The notes under the pieces are model-generated. The model had not been told where the DNA came from. It saw only the letters and a list, made by a program, of their open reading frames with translations, and made no database searches. The position numbers and the translations under genes were made by a program. From Streptomyces antibioticus (GTDB lineage Bacteria; Actinomycetota; Actinomycetes; Streptomycetales; Streptomycetaceae), in contig NZ_CM007717.1 of NCBI RefSeq assembly GCF_002019855.1, positions 2,415,198 through 2,479,197 of the forward strand: DNA of 64,000 nucleotides, written 5' to 3'. Below are positions 54,248 to 63,325 of this stretch, piece after piece (the stretch's first letter is position 1; each line of letters opens with the position of its first letter).

Positions 54248-56303
54248 GCTGCGCCGCTTCGGCAGGGGGAAGCTGCCGCGGGCCGCGCTCGTCGCGCTGC
54301 TGCTGCTCCCGCTGCTGTACGGCGCGCTGTATCTGTGGTCCTTCTGGGACCCGTACAGCAGGCTCGACCGCATCCCCGTGGCGCTGGTGAACGACGACCG
54401 CGGGGCGACCGCCGACGGGAAGAAGCTGACCGCCGGGGACGACATCACCGAGGGGCTGCGCGACAGCCGGGTCTTCGACTGGCACGAGGTGAGCGCCGCG
54501 CAGGCACGCGCGGGCGTGGAGGACGGGACGTACTACCTGTCGCTGACCATGCCGGCCGACTTCAGCACCCGGATCGCCTCCAGCGGGGGCGACTTCCCCG
54601 AGACCGGTGCCCTCCAGGTGCGCACCAACGACGCGAACAACTACATCGTCGGGCAGATCTCGCGGACCGTCTTCGGCGAGGTGCGCACGGCCGCCTCCAC
54701 CAAGGCGTCGCGGTCGTTCCTCGACAAGATGTTCATCTCGTTCTCCGACATCCACGGCGCGACCGTGGAGGCGGCCGACGGCGCCGACGATCTCTCCGGC
54801 GGCATCGGAAAGGCGGAGAAGGGCTCCAAGGACCTCGCCGACGGGCTGAAGGACGCCAAGAAGGGCAGCGGCAAGCTGTCCAAGGGCCTGAAGACGCTCG
54901 ACAGCGGGGCCGGTGACCTGGAGACGGGCTCGCGGCAGGTCGCGAACGGCACCCAGGCGCTGGCCGACAAGGTGAACGGCTTCGCCGGTCCCCTGGCGCC
55001 CTTCCTGAAGGACAACGAGAAGACCATCGGGGACACCGCCCAGCTCGTCGCCGACTCCGCGAAGGTGGTCGACAACCACCTCGCGACCCTGGTGAAGAGG
55101 GCGCCGACCGCCGCCGAGGGCGCCCACACGGCCTCGGACGCCCTGGCCGCCGTCTATCTCGCGCGCTGCGAGGACCAGGTGCTCGACGACCCGGCCTGCG
55201 CGGACCTGAAGAAGGCCAAGGACTCCGCCGCCGACGTGGCGGTCGTCGCCGACGACCTCAACACGCTGATCGCCGACCAGGACGGCGACCTCAAGACGCT
55301 CCGCACCAACCTGGCCACGCTGCGGACGAAGGCACAGGAACTGGCCGACCGGGCCCCGAACCTCTCCGAGGACCTCGACGACGCCGTCAAGCAGGTCAAC
55401 GCCCTCAACACCGGGGCGGCCGAGGTCGCCGACGGCGCGAAGGCGCTGCACGCCGGGCTCGGCACCGCCAACACCGGCGCCGGCAATCTGAACCAGGGCG
55501 TCGGCGAGCTGAAGAACGGCGCCGAGGACCTCAACGGCGGCATGTTCAAGCTGGTCGACGGCTCCGGAAAGCTCGCCGGCGGGCTGCACGACGGCGCGGC
55601 ACGGATCCCCGACTACGACAAGGACGCCCGCGACGCCCGTACGGCCGTCATGGCCGACCCGGTGAAGCTCGTCTCCGAGGACATGCACAAGGCGGCCAAC
55701 TACGGCACCGGCTTCGCCCCGTACTTCATCCCGCTGTCCCTGTGGGTGGGCGCCATGGTGGCGTACATGCTGATCGCGCCGATGAACCGGCGTGCCCTCG
55801 CCGCGGGCGCCTCGGCCTGGCGGATCGCGCTGGCGGGCTGGCTGCCGGTGGTGGCGATCGGGATCCTCCAGACGGCGGCCCTGATGGCGGTGCTGCACTG
55901 GGCGATCGGCCTGGAGATGGCCAGGGCGGCCGGGACGGTGGGCTTCCTGTTCCTGGTGTCGGCGTGCTTCGCGGCGCTGGTGCAGTGGCTCAACGCGCGC
56001 TTCGGCGCGGCGGGCCGGATCCTCGTCCTCGCCCTGCTGATGCTCCAGTTGACCTCGGCGGGCGGCACCTACCCCGTGCAGACCAGCCCCGGTTTCTTCA
56101 ACGCCATCCACCCGTTCCTGCCGATGAGTTACGTCGTCGAGGCGCTGCGCCGGCTGATCACGGGCGGCGGGCTGGAACCGGTGGGGTACGCGTGCGTGGT
56201 GCTCGTCGCCTTCACCGTCGGCGCCCTCGCGCTGACCGCGCTGTCGGCGCGCCGCCGCCAGGTGTGGACCCTGGACCGGCTGCATCCGGAGCTGAGCCTG
56301 TGA
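54219..56303 (+). CDS. YhgE/Pip-domain membrane protein
   Basis: The 694-residue protein has a first membrane helix at 22-42 (ALVALLLLPLLYGALYLWSF), the YhgE motif DRIPVALVNDDRGAT, and a large outside region (about 45-500) with repeated heptad-like GSKDLADGLKDAKKGSGKLSKGL segments typical of Pip-family proteins. It ends with five or six C-terminal helices and the ABC-2-like motif IHPFLPMSYVVEALRRLI. YhgE/Pip proteins include phage-infection proteins and ESX/type VII-associated or exporter-like proteins. With the preceding ATPase it resembles an exporter or envelope-stress unit. ATG 54219 has GGGAGGAG upstream. Confidence 0.93.
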   Translation: MRSPRLAALELRRFGRGKLPRAALVALLLLPLLYGALYLWSFWDPYSRLDRIPVALVNDDRGATADGKKLTAGDDITEGLRDSRVFDWHEVSAAQARAGVEDGTYYLSLTMPADFSTRIASSGGDFPETGALQVRTNDANNYIVGQISRTVFGEVRTAASTKASRSFLDKMFISFSDIHGATVEAADGADDLSGGIGKAEKGSKDLADGLKDAKKGSGKLSKGLKTLDSGAGDLETGSRQVANGTQALADKVNGFAGPLAPFLKDNEKTIGDTAQLVADSAKVVDNHLATLVKRAPTAAEGAHTASDALAAVYLARCEDQVLDDPACADLKKAKDSAADVAVVADDLNTLIADQDGDLKTLRTNLATLRTKAQELADRAPNLSEDLDDAVKQVNALNTGAAEVADGAKALHAGLGTANTGAGNLNQGVGELKNGAEDLNGGMFKLVDGSGKLAGGLHDGAARIPDYDKDARDARTAVMADPVKLVSEDMHKAANYGTGFAPYFIPLSLWVGAMVAYMLIAPMNRRALAAGASAWRIALAGWLPVVAIGILQTAALMAVLHWAIGLEMARAAGTVGFLFLVSACFAALVQWLNARFGAAGRILVLALLMLQLTSAGGTYPVQTSPGFFNAIHPFLPMSYVVEALRRLITGGGLEPVGYACVVLVAFTVGALALTALSARRRQVWTLDRLHPELSL

Positions 56304-56347
56304 AGATCGGGCGTACGGGTGGCCGGGTTGCTGTGACAATCGGGACC

Positions 56348-56974
56348 ATGGACAGCAGCACAACCTCGACCGGCCGCACCCGCCGGGAGGCCACCCGGCA
56401 GAAGCTCTACGAGGCGGCCGTCACCCTCATCGCCGAGCAGGGGTTCTCCGCCACCACGGTGGACGAGATCGCCGAGCGGGCCGGGGTCGCGAAGGGCACG
56501 GTGTACTACAACTTCGCGAGCAAGTCGGTCCTCTTCGAGGAGTTGCTGCGGCACGGCGTGGGACTCCTCACCGCCTCGCTGCGGGACGCCGCCGAGCGGG
56601 CGGACCGGGAGGGCGGCGGCAAGGTCGACGCGCTGGACGCGATGGTCCGTGCGGGGCTCGTCTTCATCGAGCGCTATCCGTCCTTCACACAGCTCTACGT
56701 GGCCGAGCTGTGGCGCACCAACCGGGCCTGGCAGTCCACGCTCATGGTGGTGCGGCAGCAGGCGGTGGCAGTCGTCGAGGGGGTGCTGCGCGAGGGCGTC
56801 GAGAGCGGTGAGTTCAGCGCGGAGATCGACGTGCCGCTGACCGCGGCGGCGCTGGTCGGGATGGTGTTGGTGGCGGCCCTGGACTGGCAGGCGTTCCAGC
56901 CGGAGCGCTCGCTGGACGACGTCCACGCGGCGCTGTCCCGGCTGCTCCAGGGGCGGGTGAGCGGCAGCCGGTAG
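56348..56974 (+). CDS. TetR-family transcriptional regulator
   Basis: The 208-residue regulator has the TetR helix-turn-helix at about 14-60 (RQKLYEAAVTLIAEQGFSATTVDEIAERAGVAKGTVYYNF, given by key residues ATTVDEIAERAGVAKGTVYY) and a helical ligand domain (IERYPSFTQLYVAELWR, LTAAALVGMVLVAALDWQAF). It is the third gene behind the ABC/YhgE pair and most likely represses it through the 53342-53369 palindrome. GACAAT seven bases before ATG 56348 could be its own leaderless promoter; GTG 56333 is an alternative start. Confidence 0.92.
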   Translation: MDSSTTSTGRTRREATRQKLYEAAVTLIAEQGFSATTVDEIAERAGVAKGTVYYNFASKSVLFEELLRHGVGLLTASLRDAAERADREGGGKVDALDAMVRAGLVFIERYPSFTQLYVAELWRTNRAWQSTLMVVRQQAVAVVEGVLREGVESGEFSAEIDVPLTAAALVGMVLVAALDWQAFQPERSLDDVHAALSRLLQGRVSGSR

Positions 56975-57177
56975 GGGGACTCGCCCCGGACGCGCGAGAG
57001 CGCCGGTCCGTGCCGGCCGCGTCCCCCGCGGGCCGTCACGGACCGGCGCCACACCCCCACGCCCCCCGCGCGGATCGAGGGCCGCTCCGTTCCGGCGCCC
57101 CGTGTCGCCGGTGCCGGAGCCGCGCCCCTTTCCGTGCCTCCACTCTTCCGTCCGCGCGGGTCGTCCCCCATCCGCGC

Positions 57178-57226
57178 GCGTACTCAACTCACTCCCTAGG
57201 TACGCGTACTCAGACCTGCGCACTCA
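57178..57226. repeat. Three GCGYACTCA direct repeats before the DUF4126 gene
   Basis: GCGTACTCA occurs at 57178-57186 and 57204-57212, and GCGCACTCA at 57218-57226. The second overlaps a GTACGCGTAC palindrome (57200-57209). The spacing (26 and 14 bp) places them 29 to 90 bp upstream of the presumed -10 (TACGAT, 57255-57260). They could be an activator or repressor site; no known regulator is assigned. Confidence 0.5.
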
Positions 57227-57267
57227 ACCCCAGGACGCGGCGGGCCCGCCTGGTTACGATCGCCCCC

Positions 57268-57882
57268 GTGTCCGTACTCCCCCTGGTCTTCACGAGCGGC
57301 TGGGCCAGCGGCGTCAACGCCTACGCGGTGGTGCTGCTGCTCGGCCTGTTCGGCGCGGCCGGTCTGACCGACGAGGTCCCCGAGACGCTCCAGCGCCCCG
57401 AGGTGCTGATCGTCGCGGGCGTGCTGTTCCTGTGCGAGGCCGTCGCCGACAAGATCCCGTACGTCGACTCGGCGTGGGACACGGTCCACACCCTGATCCG
57501 GCCGGCCGCCGGTGCCTGGATCGGGGCCGTGCTCGCCGGGCAGAGCGGCTCCCTGTCGGACGCGGCGGCGGGCGTCCTCGGCGGTACGACCGCGCTGGCC
57601 AGCCATGCCGTCAAGGCGGGCACCCGGATGGCGGTCAACACCTCCCCGGAGCCCTTCAGCAACGTCATCGTGAGCCTGGCCGAGGACCTCGGCGTCGCCG
57701 GCATCGTGACGTTCGCCCTGTTCCACCCGCTGGCGGCGGCGGTGATCGCGGCCACCCTGCTCCTGGCCGGCCTGATCACCCTGCTCTTCCTGATCTCCCG
57801 AATCCGCCGCTTCCTCCGCCGCCGAGCCCAACGCCGCGAGGAACGCCACCTGACCCACCACCCACCGGAACCACCTGCCTGA
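57268..57882 (+). CDS. DUF4126 family membrane protein
   Basis: The 204-residue protein is mostly hydrophobic with five to six helices. It shows the DUF4126 pattern: FTSGWASGVNAYAVVLLLGL, VADKIPYVDSAWDTVHTLIRPAAGAWIGA, GTTALASHAVKAGTRMAVN and PFSNVIVSLAEDLGVAGIV. The function is unknown. The gene starts at GTG 57268, seven bases after TACGAT, so it is probably leaderless. The tail is short, basic and His-rich (RREERHLTHHPPEP). Confidence 0.9.
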   Translation: MSVLPLVFTSGWASGVNAYAVVLLLGLFGAAGLTDEVPETLQRPEVLIVAGVLFLCEAVADKIPYVDSAWDTVHTLIRPAAGAWIGAVLAGQSGSLSDAAAGVLGGTTALASHAVKAGTRMAVNTSPEPFSNVIVSLAEDLGVAGIVTFALFHPLAAAVIAATLLLAGLITLLFLISRIRRFLRRRAQRREERHLTHHPPEPPA

Positions 57883-58520
57883 CGGCACGTTTCCCTCCGG
57901 GGGCCAGCCGCAGTCCCTACCGTCTCCAACCACAGGCGCCCGCCGGCCCGAGCCCCGCGGATGCCAGCCGCAGGCCGGACTGACGCCCACCGGGCACTGG
58001 CGCCGCCGGCCCGCCCCCTCGGGTGTGGGAACCGCGGGCCGGGCCGGCAGCCCCCGGCACCGGCCACCGCCTGCTCGACGGCGGTGGCGACCCCCAGGCC
58101 TGCCGACGGCCCCGGCGCCGGTCCCGGCGGACCGACGACCTACGGGTGCGCCGACCGCAAGCCGGCCGACCACTCCCAGGAACAACCCGCGCTGATCCCC
58201 GGCCGGGCCCGGCGGCGCGGTGTCGGCCGCTGCGACTGACGCCCTTCGGGTGTCGACCGGCGACGCCGAGGGGGCCGGACCGGCGGCGGGCCCCGCGTCG
58301 GCCGCCACCGGGCCTGCGCCCCGGGCACGGGCCCTGCCGGGCACCGGTCCCGCCCCGGGCCGACGACCACCGCAAGCCACCCCCAGCCCCGGCCCATGTC
58401 CCTCACCGGTACCGGCCGACGCCCGTCAGCCCCACCCGGGCTGCCGACCCCGACCGCGCGGGCGCCCCCGGTACCGGCCCCCGCCCAGCCCTGTCGGTCC
58501 CGGCCGATAAAGTCGGCCGC
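57883..58520. other. 638-bp stretch with no supported gene
   Basis: Several frames are open here simply because of the GC content, but their products are Pro/Arg/Gly-rich with no family match, no ribosome site and no consistent codon bias. I see repeated short words (CAGCCGCAG at about 57907 and 57967; CTGACGCCC at about 57978 and 58237) but no terminator-grade hairpin. It may be a decayed gene or structured non-coding DNA. A leaderless promoter for the FAD enzyme (TAAAGT, 58508-58513) lies at the right end. Confidence 0.6.
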
Positions 58521-59993
58521 ATGGCACGGATTGTGGTGGTCGGGGCGGGGATGGGGGCGCTGGCGGGGGCCGCGCGGTTGGCGGTCGCGGGGCATCGGGT
58601 GGTGGTGTGCGAGCGGGCGGAGACGTACGGCGGGGCGGTGCGCCGGTTCGAGCGGGACGGGTTCGGGTTCGACACCGGTCCGGGGCTGCTCCCGCTGCCC
58701 GCGGTGTGGCGCGATCTGTTCGTGAAGACCGGCAAGGAGCCGCTGGAGTCCTGTGTCGAGCTGGTGCAGGTCGATCCGTCGGCCCGGCACGTGTTCGCGG
58801 ACGGCACCGAGGTGTCCCTGCCGAACGCCTCGCGCGCGGGAGTCGTCTCGGCTCTGGACGACGCGCTCGGCGCGGGTGCCGGGCAGCGCTGGGGCGACTT
58901 CCTGGTGCGGGCCCGTGAGGCGTGGGACCGCACCCGGCGGCCGCTCCTGGAGGAGCCCCTGTGGCCCGACTGGCGGGTCCTGGCGGAGCGCGAGCCCTAC
59001 CCGGCGGTGCCGCACAAGCGGCTGCTGCGCACCCGGCGGGCCGGCACGCTCGCCGAGGTCGGCGCCTGGGAGCTGCGCGATCCCCGGCTGGCCGCCCTGC
59101 TGGAGGGGCACGCGCTCGCGTACGGCCTCGATCCGCGGACGGCCCCGGCGAGCGCGGCGGTGCTGCCGTACATGGAGCACGCCTTCGGCATGTGGTACGT
59201 GCGCGGCGGGATGCGGGAGCTGGCCCGGGCCGTGTACGAGCGGTGTCTGGCCCGCCGGGTGGCGTTCCGCTTCGGCGCCGAGGTCACCGGGGTCCTGGAG
59301 AAGGACGGCGCCGTGACGGGCGTGGAGCTGGCCGGCGGCGAGGTCGAGGAGGCGGACTTCGTGCTCGCCCCCGGCAACGCCCCGTGGCTGTCCGCGCGCG
59401 GGGCGGCCGAGGTGGCGCCGCAGCGGGGCCTGCCGAGCCGGCTGACCGTGCTGCTGGCGCTGCGGGGCGCCCGCCCCGAGGGCGCCGCGCACCGCACGGT
59501 GGTGCACACCGAGGACCGTGACGCCGAGCTGGAGAGCCTGTTCGGTACGGCCCCGGCGGCCCCCGCGCGGCCGACGGTCACGGTGCTGCGGCCGGACGAC
59601 CCGGCGCTGGTGCCGGACTCCGGCCATGAGGCGGTGACGCTGAGTGCGGTGGTCCCGGCGGGGGCGGAGCCGGACGAGGCGTGGGTGGCGGGGACGATCG
59701 CCGTCGCCGAGCGGGCCGTACCCGGTCTGCGGGGCCGGATCCTGTGGCACGAGGTCCGCACGCCCGCGGACGTCGCGGCGGAGACGGGCGCGGCGGGCGG
59801 GGCGGTCCCGGCACCGGCGCTGGCCGCCGCGGACGGCCGGCTGCTGCATCCGGGGAACACGGCAGGGCCGGGCGGTCTGTTCACCGTCGGCGGCTGGTCC
59901 CATCCCGGCGGCGGGCTGCCGCACGCGGGGATGTCGGGCGCGCTGGTGGCGGGGCTGATCGTGGAGGGGCCGGAGTTCCGCGGCTCGCAGTGA
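58521..59993 (+). CDS. FAD-dependent oxidoreductase, phytoene-desaturase-like
   Basis: The 490-residue protein begins with the dinucleotide fold VVVGAGMGALAGAARLAVAGHRVVVCERAETYGGAVRRF, the GG-doublet FDTGPGLL and the C-terminal FAD motif NTAGPGGLFTVGGWSHPGGGLPHAGMSGALVAG, shown here by LFTVGGWSHPGGGLPHAG. That is the CrtI/phytoene desaturase-type architecture. No other carotenoid genes are nearby, so the substrate is unknown. ATG 58521 lies seven bases after TAAAGT, suggesting leaderless transcription. Its stop is 12 bp from the converging membrane-protein gene. Confidence 0.88.
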   Translation: MARIVVVGAGMGALAGAARLAVAGHRVVVCERAETYGGAVRRFERDGFGFDTGPGLLPLPAVWRDLFVKTGKEPLESCVELVQVDPSARHVFADGTEVSLPNASRAGVVSALDDALGAGAGQRWGDFLVRAREAWDRTRRPLLEEPLWPDWRVLAEREPYPAVPHKRLLRTRRAGTLAEVGAWELRDPRLAALLEGHALAYGLDPRTAPASAAVLPYMEHAFGMWYVRGGMRELARAVYERCLARRVAFRFGAEVTGVLEKDGAVTGVELAGGEVEEADFVLAPGNAPWLSARGAAEVAPQRGLPSRLTVLLALRGARPEGAAHRTVVHTEDRDAELESLFGTAPAAPARPTVTVLRPDDPALVPDSGHEAVTLSAVVPAGAEPDEAWVAGTIAVAERAVPGLRGRILWHEVRTPADVAAETGAAGGAVPAPALAAADGRLLHPGNTAGPGGLFTVGGWSHPGGGLPHAGMSGALVAGLIVEGPEFRGSQ

Positions 59994-60005
59994 GCCCCGC
60001 GCGGG

Positions 60006-61025
60006 TCAGTAGCGGTACTGCTGCTCGTCGTAGCCGTTGCCCTGCCCGTTGCCCTGGCCCTGCTGTCCGTCGCCCTGGTAGGGGTAGGACTGCTGCTCGG
60101 GCGGGAGGTCGCCGCCGTAGGAGTCGTCGGTGCGCTGCTGCGGGACCCAGACCCCGGCCGCCGGGGTCTCGTAGCCGCCGGTGCCGTACTGGTCCTGGCC
60201 GTAGCCCTGCTGCCCGTACTGCTGCTGGCCGTAGTCGGCGTCGTAGGTGCCGCCGCCGTAGGTCTGGGTGCCGATGTACGGGTCGGAGTAGGCGGCGTAC
60301 TGCTGCTCGCCGGTGGCGTCGTAGCCGTACTGCTGCTGGTTGTACCCGGAGTAGCCGTCGTAGCCGTAGGTCTGGTCGGCGCCGGCCTGGGCCGCCGTCG
60401 CGTACTGGTCCTGGGGCTGGCCGGCGGTGTTCGCGTAGGCGGTGTCGCTGTATATGCCGTAGGAGCCGGTGTCGTCGGGCAGGGGCTGCGGCTCGTAGAC
60501 GGCGGTGCTCTCGGCGTCGGCCTGGGGGCCGCGGGCGGCCGGGGTGAAGACGTCGTCGCGGTCGAAGTCGTCGTCGGGGTAGGCGCCCGGGCTCCGGTCG
60601 TACCCCGCTGCCGCGGTGTCGCCGTACGACGGCTGTCCGCCGTCGGCGTCGAGGTAGCCGGCCTCGCCGGGCTCCTGGCCCAGGGGGTCGAGGGCCGGGT
60701 CCTGGCCGTTCTTGCCGCGGCGGCGCTTGGGCAGGGGTTCGACGTCGTCGTCGGCGTCGGACTCGGCGCCGCCGCGGCGGACGGCCCAGCCCTCGGCGAA
60801 GCCGCGGCGGAACGACAGCGTGACGTACGTCTGGCCGACCGCGAAGGCGGCCGCGCCCAGTCCGATGACCACGACCGACGGGATCAGGACACCGAGCACG
60901 ACGCCCAGGAAGCCCGCGAACGCCAGCAGTCGCCAGCGCAGCCGCGCCTTGTACTGAAGCAGCACCTCACCGAGCAGCCACAGCGCGACGATGCCGAACG
61001 CGATGTAGAGGACCGTCCAGCCCAT
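60006..61025 (-). CDS. Membrane protein with long Gln/Tyr/Gly-rich tail
   Basis: The 339-residue protein has two N-terminal helices (about 5-22 and 33-65) and a short basic loop ([17 protein letters not shown]). The remainder, from about residue 90, is almost entirely Gly, Gln, Tyr, Asp, Ala and Ser: for example [17 protein letters not shown] and [17 protein letters not shown]. It ends EQQYRY. Such a tail is disordered and prion-like in composition. No domain is recognised and I know of no function. It is downstream of metF on the same strand (55 bp). Confidence 0.88.
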   Translation of the reverse strand: MGWTVLYIAFGIVALWLLGEVLLQYKARLRWRLLAFAGFLGVVLGVLIPSVVVIGLGAAAFAVGQTYVTLSFRRGFAEGWAVRRGGAESDADDDVEPLPKRRRGKNGQDPALDPLGQEPGEAGYLDADGGQPSYGDTAAAGYDRSPGAYPDDDFDRDDVFTPAARGPQADAESTAVYEPQPLPDDTGSYGIYSDTAYANTAGQPQDQYATAAQAGADQTYGYDGYSGYNQQQYGYDATGEQQYAAYSDPYIGTQTYGGGTYDADYGQQQYGQQGYGQDQYGTGGYETPAAGVWVPQQRTDDSYGGDLPPEQQSYPYQGDGQQGQGNGQGNGYDEQQYRY

Positions 61026-61080
61026 GTACGCCCCTCTCCAATGGCCGCTACGCAGTGTGTCGTACGTCGGTGCGACCGGT

Positions 61081-62013
<933 letters not shown>

Positions 62014-62147
62014 TTAGCCAGGGCGCCGGTGGTCACCCAACCGGATGCCGGATATTTGCCCGTATTGTCGGCCTGTTGTCCACCCTTCGGGACGATCCGC
62101 GGCCGAAACACGCCCCCGCGCGGGCGGGGCCCGTCGCGGTTCCGCCG

Positions 62148-62804
62148 TCACCCGTCCTGGGCCTTGCGCAGCCGTCCGGCGAACTCGGCGGCGGCCGCGC
62201 CGGGGTCGTCGGCCTCGGTGATCGCCCGGACGACGACCACCCGGCGGGCACCGGCGGCGAGCACCTCGTCGAGGTTGGTGAGGTCGATACCGCCGATGGC
62301 GAACCAGGGGCGGTCGGTGCCGAGGGCCGCCGTGCGGCGGACCAGGCCGAGGCCCGGCGCGGGCCGGCCGGGCTTGGTGGGGGTGGGCCAGCAGGGGCCG
62401 GTGCAGAAGTAGTCCACGCCCTCCTGGACGGCGGCGGCCTCGGCCTCCGCCTCGGTGTGCGTGGAGCGGCCTATCAGGACGTCCTCGCCGAGGAGGGCGC
62501 GGGCGGCGGGCACCGGAAGGTCGCCCTGGCCGAGGTGGAGCACGTCGGCGCGGGCCGCGTGGGCGACGTCCGCCCGGTCGTTGACCGCGAGGAGTCTGCC
62601 GTGCCGGGCGCAGGCGTCGGCGAACACCTCCAGGTGCTCCAGCTCCTCGGCCGCCTCGATGCCCTTGTCCCGCAACTGCACGACGTCGACACCGGCCGCG
62701 AGGACCGCGTCCAGGAACTCCGGCAGGTCGCCCTGCCGGGTGCGGGCGTCCGTGCAGAGGTAGAGCAGGGCGCCGGCGAGGCGGGCACGGGCGGTGTCGG
62801 GCAT
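62148..62804 (-). CDS. thiE: Thiamine-phosphate synthase ThiE
   Basis: The 218-residue TIM-barrel enzyme joins HMP-PP and HET-P to form thiamine phosphate. It has the substrate motifs [71 protein letters not shown] (key residues [10 protein letters not shown]) and [32 protein letters not shown] 62804 (MPDTARARL) is used with GGGGGGAC nine bases upstream. thiS, thiG and thiO are not within the window, and I see no TPP riboswitch before it. Confidence 0.97.
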   Translation of the reverse strand: MPDTARARLAGALLYLCTDARTRQGDLPEFLDAVLAAGVDVVQLRDKGIEAAEELEHLEVFADACARHGRLLAVNDRADVAHAARADVLHLGQGDLPVPAARALLGEDVLIGRSTHTEAEAEAAAVQEGVDYFCTGPCWPTPTKPGRPAPGLGLVRRTAALGTDRPWFAIGGIDLTNLDEVLAAGARRVVVVRAITEADDPGAAAAEFAGRLRKAQDG

Positions 62805-62883
62805 ACGAGGGTCCCCCCAGGGCGGTGGCGTGCGGGGACGGGCCCCGCACGCCGTCACGGTTCGGATCGGCCGGTCGGACGGG

Positions 62884-63249
62884 TCAGACGGCGAGCGCCT
62901 GCGCCCGGCGCTTCACCTCCGTGCCGCGATTCTCGCTCAGGGCCTGCGCGGGGGTGCCGGGCAGGCTGGGGTCGGGAGTGAAGAGCCACTCCAGCATCTC
63001 TTCGTCCGTGAAGCCGTCGTCCCTCAGGAGGGTCAGGGTGCCGGCCAGGCCCTTGACCACCTTGTCCTCGTCGATGAAGGCGGCGGGAACGTGCAGGGCG
63101 CGGTTCTCGCCTCGGCGTACGGCGATGAGCTGGCCGTCCTTGACGAGCTGCCGCACGCGCGTCACCTCCACGTCGAGCATCTCCGCGATGTCGGGCAGGG
63201 TGAGCCAGGCGGGGACGAGAGCATCGGTCTTTGCGTCAATCTCGGTCAC
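62884..63249 (-). CDS. Rv2175c-like DNA-binding protein
   Basis: The 121-residue protein has a winged helix-turn-helix core ([45 protein letters not shown], key [20 protein letters not shown]) and a C-terminal helical region ([28 protein letters not shown]). This is the family of M. tuberculosis Rv2175c, a substrate of PknL that binds DNA. No kinase is in the window. GTG 63249 (VTEIDAKTD) has CAGGCT six bases upstream, suggesting leaderless expression. It lies between thiE and the reductase. Confidence 0.88.
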   Translation of the reverse strand: MTEIDAKTDALVPAWLTLPDIAEMLDVEVTRVRQLVKDGQLIAVRRGENRALHVPAAFIDEDKVVKGLAGTLTLLRDDGFTDEEMLEWLFTPDPSLPGTPAQALSENRGTEVKRRAQALAV

Positions 63250-63325
63250 GGGACAAGCCTGCCATCTGCCACTGACAGTCGGAAGCCGGGCCACCCCGAC
63301 CGGGGCAACGCCCCTGCGCCACCGC

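Noticed and set aside
56975..57267. Small gene between TetR and DUF4126
   Set aside because: Open frames here start without ribosome sites, are Pro/Arg-rich and overlap the promoter repeats.
62805..62883. TPP riboswitch upstream of thiE
   Set aside because: Only about 80 bp separate thiE from the Rv2175c-like gene and I find no CTGAGA or thi-box core there.
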